From Paenibacillus pabuli (GTDB lineage Bacteria; Bacillota; Bacilli; Paenibacillales; Paenibacillaceae), in the NCBI RefSeq assembly GCF_023101145.1, contig NZ_CP073714.1, forward strand, positions 496,001 through 560,000: a stretch of DNA of 64,000 bases. Direction: 5' to 3'. Below are positions 57,765 through 64,000 of the stretch, piece after piece; position 1 is the first letter of the stretch, and the number at the start of each line of letters is the position of its first letter. A program made the translations under genes and the position numbers. The notes under the pieces were generated by a model. That model was given only the letters and a program-made list of their open reading frames with translations, was not told the DNA's origin and did not search any database.

Positions 57765-59444
57765 TTGTTTATCGTAACCGCTGAACAGATGAGAGCTGTG
57801 GATGAGCATACGATTCACAAGCTTGGCATTCCTGCTGCCAGTCTGATGGAGAACGCGGGCAGAGCCATTGCCGAGGAAGTTATTCAGTTGTGCCGGGAGT
57901 ACAGGGCTGAGCAGATGGGCCAGCGTTCGCAGCAGCATGGCAGCTGGAACAATGGAAATGGGAAGCGGGCACACACGGGGCCCGGGGATCGGTCTGGTCA
58001 TGGTAGCGACATCATTGCCGATCCGGCGCTCGTGATGGAGCAACCCGGCGATCAGCAGTGGTACATGCTGATCGGCAAGGGCAACAATGGCGGCGACGGG
58101 CTGGTTGCGGCGCGCCATTTGGTTGAAGCGGGGCTCGGCGTGACTTTGGTCTACGCCGATGCGCCGGATGCACTGCGGGGCGAGGCCGCAGTGCAGCGGG
58201 ATGCCGCCGCGGAGCTCGGCATCCCTGCCTTGGTCCACGGGCGCGAAGCCGTGGACTTCAGCCGGTGCACAGGCATCGTGGATGCGCTGCTGGGCACCGG
58301 CTCGCGTGGGGCGCCGCGCGGAGTATACGCGGCGCTGATTGAGGCGGCGAACGACAGCGGCAAGCCGGTCGTGTCTGCCGATGTGCCAAGCGGGCTGAAT
58401 GCCGACACCGGGGAGGTATATGAGCCCTGTATTCAGGCCCGGGTGACTGTATGTCTCGCGCTGCTTAAGCGCGGACTGGTGCAGTACCCGGGTGCCTCTG
58501 CCGCGGGGCGCATCGTCGTGCGCTCCATCGGCATTCCCGCGCGGCTTGCGCCGGAGCATGGCCCCTCGGTCCGTCTGCTGACGGAAGAGGTGCTGCGCAG
58601 TGCGCTGCGCGTGGACACGAGCCGCCTCCGGGTAACGGACGGCCACAAGGGCACTTACGGCCACGTTCTGCTGGCCGCAGGCAGTCTGCCGATGAGCGGC
58701 GCAGGCCTGCTCTCGGCCAAAGCCGCGCTGCGCGCTGGCTGCGGGCTCGCCACATGGGCGCTGCCCGCGGCACTGCTGCCGCATGTCATTGGCACCGTGC
58801 CCGAGCTCATGCTCGCTGCCGCCGCCGATGGCGACAGCGGCGAATGGAACGCGGCTTCCGCCGACGCCGTGCTGCGTCTCGCGGAAAGCCGCGACGTGCT
58901 CGCGACCGGCCCCGGCCTCGGCCGCTTCAAGGGCGACACCGACTGGCTGCGCCGTCTGTGGCAGCAAACGGATCGTCCGCTCGTCATTGACGCGGACGCC
59001 CTCAACATGCTTGCAGACGCTGGCCCAACCGGGCCTCGCGACTGGGGCAAACGAAGTGCGGCGACGATTCTGACGCCGCACCCCGGGGAGATGGGCCGAC
59101 TGCTGGGCATGTCGACCCCCGAAGTGCAGCGTGACCGAATCGGACACGCTGTACGGTACGCCCGCGAGCAAGGCGTGACTCTCGTGCTCAAGGGAGCACG
59201 AACGGTCATTGCAACGCCATCCGGCGAGGCGTATGTTAACACCACCGGGCACGCTGGCATGGCCACCGGCGGTGCGGGAGACGTATTGACCGGCATTATC
59301 GCCGGTCTGCTCGCCCAGGGTCTCAGCGCGGAGCAGGCTGCTGCCTTTGGTGTGTTCCTTCACGGTCAGGCCGGGGAGCGAGCCGCGTTACTGCGCGGTG
59401 ATCCGGCATCCCTGCTTGCCGGGGATATTATGGACGCACTATAA
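57765..59444 (+). CDS. nnr: Bifunctional NAD(P)HX epimerase/dehydratase
   Basis: A 559-residue repair enzyme. The N-terminal domain (1-~235) is the NAD(P)HX epimerase with MFIVTAEQMRAVDEHTI, ASLMENAGRA and GKGNNGGDGLVAARHL; the C-terminal domain (~265-555) is the ADP/ATP-dependent dehydratase with GHKGTYGHVLLAAGS, LTPHPGEMGRLLG and GGAGDVLTGIIAGLL. They restore hydrated NAD(P)H. A 45-residue hydrophilic insert rich in Gly, Asn, His and Gln sits after CREYRAEQ. TTG start with GGGGAGGG 7 nt upstream. From about residue 100 the gene is much richer in GC than its neighbours. Confidence 0.93.
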   Translation: MFIVTAEQMRAVDEHTIHKLGIPAASLMENAGRAIAEEVIQLCREYRAEQMGQRSQQHGSWNNGNGKRAHTGPGDRSGHGSDIIADPALVMEQPGDQQWYMLIGKGNNGGDGLVAARHLVEAGLGVTLVYADAPDALRGEAAVQRDAAAELGIPALVHGREAVDFSRCTGIVDALLGTGSRGAPRGVYAALIEAANDSGKPVVSADVPSGLNADTGEVYEPCIQARVTVCLALLKRGLVQYPGASAAGRIVVRSIGIPARLAPEHGPSVRLLTEEVLRSALRVDTSRLRVTDGHKGTYGHVLLAAGSLPMSGAGLLSAKAALRAGCGLATWALPAALLPHVIGTVPELMLAAAADGDSGEWNAASADAVLRLAESRDVLATGPGLGRFKGDTDWLRRLWQQTDRPLVIDADALNMLADAGPTGPRDWGKRSAATILTPHPGEMGRLLGMSTPEVQRDRIGHAVRYAREQGVTLVLKGARTVIATPSGEAYVNTTGHAGMATGGAGDVLTGIIAGLLAQGLSAEQAAAFGVFLHGQAGERAALLRGDPASLLAGDIMDAL

Positions 59445-59468
59445 ATCAAGGGCATAAGCGGAGGCGGC

Positions 59469-59547
59469 AAGTACACTCAAGAAATACCCGCAAGAAGTAC
59501 CCGCAAGAAGTACACACAGGAAGAACACGCAAGGAAGTGCACGCAAA
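59469..59547. repeat. Six tandem 13-bp repeats
   Basis: Units of 13 nt (one of 14) with consensus AAGTACACGCAAG run head to tail, starting 25 nt after the nnr stop. The middle units AAATACCCGCAAG and AAGTACCCGCAAG differ at one position; the outer ones have decayed. Confidence 0.8.
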
Positions 59548-59610
59548 AGTGACACTCTGCATCCCCTGCGCATAACAGAAACAAGTAAACCATCCATAAC
59601 ATCAAGCAAG

Positions 59611-59656
59611 AAAGGGATGTCCTGTAGTCATCAACATGACGTGGACATCCCTTTTT
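59611..59656 (+). terminator. Terminator downstream of nnr
   Basis: AAAGGGATGTCC/GGACATCCCTTT stem with a 20-nt loop that may pair further, then TTTTT. Confidence 0.8.
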
Positions 59657-59679
59657 AGTGCCTTTTCAGTGTAATTACC

Positions 59680-59840
59680 TTTTAACGAACCGGGATCACG
59701 CTATTGGCTGCATTTTCCATTGATCTGCGGTTTAACGAATCACAGCGACGTTATTATCCCTAATCGGCAGGTTCTTGCCCAAGTTTGTATAAGTATAAAG
59801 GGAATAGCGTGCCTGGAATTCGTTAAACTGTTCATTCAAC
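59680..59840. repeat. Cluster of three related TTTAACGAA blocks
   Basis: TTTAACGAACCGGGATCACGCTATT (59681-59705, given here in pieces: TTTAACGAA then CACGCTATT), a second direct copy at 59731 (TTTAACGAATCAC then CGACGTTATT) and an inverted copy at 59812-59837 (AATAGCGTGCC then TTCGTTAAA). The spacer holds no gene. Looks like a degenerate interspersed repeat. Confidence 0.45.
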
Positions 59841-59898
59841 GCAAATCCTCCAATTAACGTTTGTACGATTCGCTAGAATGGGTTAGCGATTCGATCCA

Positions 59899-59952
59899 AA
59901 AGAAGGAAGTCTCTTCCAACCTTCGGTACAGCGGCTTCTCTTCTTTCTTTTA
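59899..59952 (-). terminator. Possible terminator of the chemoreceptor operon
   Basis: On the reverse strand AAGAAGAGAAG pairs, with one bulge, with CTTCCTTCTT and is followed by TTGG. Imperfect. Confidence 0.4.
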
Positions 59953-59963
59953 TCATGGTTCAG

Positions 59964-61616
59964 TTACAACCGGAACCGTAATAGCTCCTGATGCATCTCT
60001 GCACTGATATCCCGCAGGGTTTTCACCTTGGTGCTTGCTTCGGCGAATGAACGCTGCTGCTCGGCCGTTGAAGCGGTAATTTCCTCGCTGCTTGCAGCCG
60101 ATTGCTCCGTGATGGCGCTGATGTTTTCAATCGCCTGCTGAACCTGTGCGCTGAGTTCACTGGACTGCTTCATGTCTTCCGCAAGCTGGTTAATGCTTGT
60201 ACTAATCCGCTCCACACTGTGACGAATTCCAGAGAAGGATTTGCCGGTTTTTCCAGTGGCCTGCTCCTGTTCGGCAAAGAGCTGATTGCTCTGTGTCACC
60301 GAGGTTTTCACTTTGCCCATGGCCGCTGTGATTTCACCAACTGCTGCAAAGATATGCTGAACCGATTGCTCCGATTGCTCGGCCAATTTCTTCACTTCTC
60401 CTGCGACGACAGCAAAGCCACGTCCGGCTTCACCTGCGCGTGCCGCTTCGATGGAGGCGTTCAGAGACAGAAGGGTGGTCTGCGTAGCAATGCCCGACAC
60501 ATAGGCAGTCATGGTGGCAATCCGGGAGGCACTCTCCTCCAGTTCCTGGACCGTCTTTTCTACCTCGGTCATGGCAATCCGGTTTACTTCAGCCAGTCGA
60601 AGCTGTTCCTGTATGGCAATGTGCCCCTCCTGCACGGAACTCAGAACCTCGTTACCATAGACGGCTGATTGGGCAGTCGCCTGAAGATTGCTTTCGAATG
60701 TATGCTGCATCTTATCCACGACCATAACCGTTTCACTTAGATCCTCAGCAATTTTTTGACTGCCAATCGATAGTTCTTCGGTCGTTCGGGAGACTTGCTG
60801 CACTATGGCTTGCACGGTATCATTGCCGCGATCGATATCCTGGGCCATCCCATCAACACGGTTTCCTGCCGCACCGATGGATTGAATGATACTTCGAATA
60901 TTCCCCGTCATAAGGCGGAAGGAGCGGTTTAAGTCATCCAGTTCATCTTTGCCTCGGGTCTCTGGAAGCTGCTGCGTGAGGTCCCCGTCTGCAATTTGTC
61001 CTGCCGCTTCCTTCAAGGTGCGAATACGTCTCGCCAATTTTCGTGAAGTATACATGTTGAACAGCAGGACAGCGACAAGCAGCACGATGGCCCCGACGAG
61101 TGCAATCTGCCATGTACGCTGAATATCTTGTTCAAGATCTACTGTGTATTGGTCATATCGATCCCGGGTCACCTCATCCAGCATATAAATATCATTTTGT
61201 ATGCCTTTGACCCGTGAACTGAAACGTTTGGCGTCCGAGCTGTTCATGGCTGTGATAGCTTCAGTGGCACCGGTGTCCAGAGCTGTCAATTTCGTTTGAA
61301 TCGATTGGATCAGTCGAAGCTGTTCATCCGTTTCCAGCAAGCCTTCCGTGAGCTGTTTCACCATCGTTTTACCTTCGTCCAGCAAACGGGCTACGTTATC
61401 CTGATTGCCAGCTGTCATGGAGAACGAGTACACATCGAGCGCCTGCTCGGTCTGGATCTGGTTAGCGTTCAACTCCGTGACTTTCAGCATGGCAGGCACC
61501 AGATTTTGATTTTTGGCATTCATGTTTAGCAATTGAATAATGATATAGGCTACTAGCAAAAGGCATAACAGTAACGATACGATAGCATTTAATATCAGCT
61601 TTCCCTGCAATTTCAT
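59964..61616 (-). CDS. Methyl-accepting chemotaxis protein
   Basis: A 550-residue membrane chemoreceptor. TM1 (~8-30), a four-helix-bundle-type extracytoplasmic sensor of about 140 residues, TM2 (~170-192), HAMP (~193-245) with [23 protein letters not shown], and the signalling hairpin with [40 protein letters not shown]. It relays ligand occupancy to CheA. It starts 27 nt after the BMP lipoprotein gene, so both share an mRNA, which suggests that the lipoprotein presents the ligand. Confidence 0.92.
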   Translation of the reverse strand: MKLQGKLILNAIVSLLLCLLLVAYIIIQLLNMNAKNQNLVPAMLKVTELNANQIQTEQALDVYSFSMTAGNQDNVARLLDEGKTMVKQLTEGLLETDEQLRLIQSIQTKLTALDTGATEAITAMNSSDAKRFSSRVKGIQNDIYMLDEVTRDRYDQYTVDLEQDIQRTWQIALVGAIVLLVAVLLFNMYTSRKLARRIRTLKEAAGQIADGDLTQQLPETRGKDELDDLNRSFRLMTGNIRSIIQSIGAAGNRVDGMAQDIDRGNDTVQAIVQQVSRTTEELSIGSQKIAEDLSETVMVVDKMQHTFESNLQATAQSAVYGNEVLSSVQEGHIAIQEQLRLAEVNRIAMTEVEKTVQELEESASRIATMTAYVSGIATQTTLLSLNASIEAARAGEAGRGFAVVAGEVKKLAEQSEQSVQHIFAAVGEITAAMGKVKTSVTQSNQLFAEQEQATGKTGKSFSGIRHSVERISTSINQLAEDMKQSSELSAQVQQAIENISAITEQSAASSEEITASTAEQQRSFAEASTKVKTLRDISAEMHQELLRFRL

Positions 61617-61643
61617 AAGCGTGCCTCCATATTAGCAATTGGT

Positions 61644-62651
61644 TTATTGATCTAGGGTAATTTTGGTTTTGCCGGAAGCGATCTGTGCTTTCAAATCTTC
61701 GAACGTTTGCTCTTGTTCGTCCGTGAGGGTGATGTTATGTAGGGCGGTTAAACCTACGCCGTTTTCTGCCAGACCATAGAACATTTCTTTTTCGGGAAAT
61801 GAATGCTGGTTCTGAATGAACGTATTAATGGCGTTATGAAGAGAGACATCTACATTTTTGAGCATGGAAGTGAGTACTGCTTTTTCTGCTAAAAAGAACT
61901 GATCCTGGTCCACGCCAATGGCGTATTTACCCAATCTCTGAATCTCTGAAAGTGAGCCTATGCCTGTCAGTCCGGCTGCAACGTAAATGACGTCAACACG
62001 CTGTTCCTGAATCATCTGTGCTGCGAGCTTTCCTCCAAGATCAGGATTGCCAAAATCTCCGGCGTACACGACATGGACTGTGGCATCCGGATTAGCCGCC
62101 TTTACACCTTGCTCAAAACCTTGCTGGAAATCGTGAAGCACCGGAATATCCATTCCACCCAAAAAGCCTACATGGTCTTCGGTTGTTGCAAAGCCAGCAA
62201 TAATGCCTGCAACATAGCTGCCTTCTTCTGCTTTGAAGGACATGGAGGTCACATTAGGGAGATCGGAATGCCCGTCAATAATGAGAAATTGCTGATCAGG
62301 ATACTTCTGAGCAACCTTCTCCAGATCGGTCTTTATCGTGTCGCTTAGACCAATAATCAGATCAACCTTTTCCTTCGCAAATTGCTCAAAGGCTGCCTCG
62401 GATGTCAAATCCTTTCCTGGTTCCTTGTAATCAAAAACAATACTGTTCTCGTTTCTGGCCTGTACCAAGCCCTCAAAAGATGCGTCACTGAAAGAATGAT
62501 CACCAAGGCCGACATCCGTAAGAACGATTCCGACCTTGGTTCGCTGATCTGCGGGGGAGACCTTCTCGGCTGCCGAACATGCTCCCAGCACCAGAACAAC
62601 CAGAATCATCATCATGGTGAACCCGAATTTGTATTTCCACTGTGTTTTCAT
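61644..62651 (-). CDS. BMP-family (PnrA-like) substrate-binding lipoprotein
   Basis: A 335-residue lipoprotein; signal peptide with lipobox VLGACS (Cys ~25). The periplasmic-binding fold of the BMP/PnrA (nucleoside-binding) family is shown by VGIVLTDVGLGDHSFSDASFEGL, IIGLSDTIKTDLEKVAQKYPDQQFLIIDG, GSYVAGIIAGFATTEDHVGFLGGMDIPVLHDFQQGFEQG and YAIGVDQDQFFL. ATG chosen because AGAGGA is 9 nt upstream. No permease or ATPase genes accompany it; instead an MCP gene follows, pointing to sensing rather than uptake. Confidence 0.87.
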   Translation of the reverse strand: MKTQWKYKFGFTMMMILVVLVLGACSAAEKVSPADQRTKVGIVLTDVGLGDHSFSDASFEGLVQARNENSIVFDYKEPGKDLTSEAAFEQFAKEKVDLIIGLSDTIKTDLEKVAQKYPDQQFLIIDGHSDLPNVTSMSFKAEEGSYVAGIIAGFATTEDHVGFLGGMDIPVLHDFQQGFEQGVKAANPDATVHVVYAGDFGNPDLGGKLAAQMIQEQRVDVIYVAAGLTGIGSLSEIQRLGKYAIGVDQDQFFLAEKAVLTSMLKNVDVSLHNAINTFIQNQHSFPEKEMFYGLAENGVGLTALHNITLTDEQEQTFEDLKAQIASGKTKITLDQ

Positions 62652-63068
62652 GTGCGTATGTCCTCTTTTCTGTAAGATGGAGATGACGTGTGAGGTGAGC
62701 AAATCCCCTTTATGTATATCGGAAGGGAACAGAGTCTCCATAATGGGGAGTGATGAAAATTTACGAAAAATCATTGAAACGCCAATGAAACCCATGAATT
62801 ATACATGGAATTTACATTTGATGAGGCATGAATTCTCGACAGAACCTTTGCGTGCTGCTAATCAAGGTCAACGGAAAAAAGATAGACAAAAAGGCAAAGA
62901 GGAGACCAATCAGATCTCTTCTTTGCCTCTTTCCTCAAACCAATAAATGATGAATGACTACACTAACCCATGGATCAATACATTTATATATGAATGGTTT
63001 TCCCCATTCTCCCAGCGTATGCAATGCTTCAAGCTTTCCTACTCACATTCAGCTGCACTTGCAACATA
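62652..63068. other. Intergenic region between BMP operon and ggt
   Basis: About 400 nt. It holds the promoter side of the BMP gene (a loose TTGGCG/TAAATT pair on the reverse strand) and the ggt terminator. Short forward frames here have no ribosome binding site. Confidence 0.4.
62886..62930 (-). terminator. Terminator of the gamma-glutamyltransferase gene
   Basis: GGCAAAGAGGAGA pairs with TCTCTTCTTTGCC (12 of 13); on the reverse strand it runs into TTTTTG. Confidence 0.7.
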
Positions 63069-64000
63069 TTACCACGCAGCTACCGAGCCATCGGCCCGGC
63101 TTTCCGTGCCTCCGCATAACACGCCGTTGTCCGGGTTACGCCAGATGATCTGGCCGCGTCCAAACATTGACGGATCGAGGGCGATCTGTATATCATGCCC
63201 TTTGCGGGCAAGTGCTTGCGCAATATGCTGAGGAAATCCGGGCTCAACCAGAATCGTTTTGCCTTTGGTCCACTGCCAGCGCGGGGAATCGAGCGCGGCC
63301 TGTGGATTGAGGTGGAAGTCCACCGTATTCATGACGACCTGCACATGACCCTGAGGCTGCATGAAACCGCCCATGACCCCGAATGGCCCGACCGCTTCAT
63401 CACCACGTGTGAGAAAGCCTGGGATGATCGTATGATATGTCCGTTTGCCCGGCTCCAATGCGTTGGCGTGATTCGGATCAAGCGAGAAATTATGCCCCCG
63501 GTTTTGCAGGGCAATGCCTGTGCCCGGCACAACCAGCCCGGAGCCGAAGCCCATATAATTGCTCTGAATGAAGGAAACCATGTTGCCCTCACCATCTGCC
63601 GTTGCAAGATACACCGTCCCGCTTGCCTTTGGGTCGCCCGCTTCAGGTGAAAGTGCCCTATCGCCAATGAGCTTGCGCCGTTCGTCTGCATACGCTTCGG
63701 ACAATAACTCCTGCACTGTAACGCCCATCTTGCGTTCCTCGGTAATGTACTTCTCCCCATCGGCAAACGCCAGCTTCATGGCTTCCAATTGTCGATGATA
63801 TCCCAGTACGGATTCCTTTTCATCAAAATCAAAACCCTTCAACACATTGAGCGCTGCCAGCGCTATCAGCCCCTGACCGTTAGGCGGGATCTCCCACACA
63901 TCATATCCACGATAAGAGACCGAAATCGGATCAACCCATTCAGGCTGAAAGGCAGCCAGATCCTCCTTGGTCAGATAACCTCCGTGCTCTGCCAAAAAAG
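63069..64000 (-). CDS. ggt: Gamma-glutamyltransferase, N-terminal part outside window
   Basis: The last ~310 residues of a gamma-glutamyl transpeptidase of the YwrD-like branch; the frame stays open to the window edge. The self-cleavage site that makes the catalytic Thr lies in KASGTVYLATADGEGNMVSFIQSNYMGFGSG, and the small-subunit motifs NRGHNFSLDPNHANALEPGKRTYHTIIPG and PFGVMGGFMQPQGHVQVVMN are intact. The enzyme transfers or hydrolyses the gamma-glutamyl group of glutathione or similar. No membrane segment is visible in the part present; the location cannot be judged without the N-terminus. Confidence 0.92.
   Translation of the reverse strand, partial: FLAEHGGYLTKEDLAAFQPEWVDPISVSYRGYDVWEIPPNGQGLIALAALNVLKGFDFDEKESVLGYHRQLEAMKLAFADGEKYITEERKMGVTVQELLSEAYADERRKLIGDRALSPEAGDPKASGTVYLATADGEGNMVSFIQSNYMGFGSGLVVPGTGIALQNRGHNFSLDPNHANALEPGKRTYHTIIPGFLTRGDEAVGPFGVMGGFMQPQGHVQVVMNTVDFHLNPQAALDSPRWQWTKGKTILVEPGFPQHIAQALARKGHDIQIALDPSMFGRGQIIWRNPDNGVLCGGTESRADGSVAAW

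Noticed and set aside
57711..59363. A 550-codon reverse-strand open frame across nnr
   Set aside because: It lies fully antisense to a well-supported enzyme in GC-rich DNA, has no domain pattern, and is what codon bias produces.
59469..59547. CRISPR array
   Set aside because: Units are 13 bp with no spacers and there are no cas genes.

Overview
The window looks like chromosomal DNA of a Gram-positive Firmicute, most likely a Paenibacillus. The grounds are strong AAGGAGG-type ribosome binding sites, many GTG and TTG starts, lipoprotein and SLH-domain exported proteins, a PhoP-type pst promoter, a PL11 pectin lyase and a tandem glycine riboswitch. This is inference from gene content; no rRNA or tRNA gene is present to place it.

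Layout. 1-6.1 kb: the 3' part of an ArsB-type efflux pump, then an AT-rich sugar PTS operon (PRD activator, class II aldolase, fructose-type EIIABC). 6.1-10.4 kb: two copies of a covarying intergenic hairpin element, then pstSCAB behind four 11-bp-spaced Pho boxes. 10.5-14 kb: an APH/choline-kinase-like protein, a remnant of an MFS transporter, and a tandem glycine riboswitch with terminator in front of sdaAB-sdaAA. 14-24.9 kb: neopullulanase, a two-component system with a LanFEG-like ABC exporter, a four-PAS hybrid kinase, and lactate dehydrogenase. 25-30.8 kb: a RacA-like protein, a Ser/Thr kinase, a toxin-antitoxin pair, a short Ser/Arg/Tyr-rich protein, methionine aminopeptidase, an MDR oxidoreductase and CcdC.

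30.9-34.8 kb: a HEAT-repeat / GT2 / exported-protein operon whose glycosyltransferase has lost its catalytic motifs. 34.8-37.9 kb: a GC-rich MBL-TetR pair with double operators, and an Rrf2 regulator followed by a nitroreductase. 38-42.1 kb: an SLH protein, a lactonase, and a rhamnogalacturonan lyase with a cre site. 42.3-46 kb: sulfate uptake (sbp-cysT-cysW) behind an attenuator-like leader, then a YezD-type protein. 46.1-47.6 kb: a membrane protein and a GNAT enzyme.

47.7-56.8 kb is the most interesting part: an RHH regulator and MFS exporter, then a short lanthipeptide precursor (49666-49797), a three-domain LanKC/LanL synthetase, a GNAT acetyltransferase, an unknown helical-repeat protein and a prolyl-oligopeptidase-type protease. 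The last four genes overlap one another. This is a complete-looking RiPP pathway of class III/IV type. The remainder (56.9-64 kb) holds an NAD(P)-binding protein, a GC-rich NAD(P)HX repair enzyme, a repeat-rich intergenic region, a BMP lipoprotein-chemoreceptor operon and the 3' part of a gamma-glutamyltransferase.
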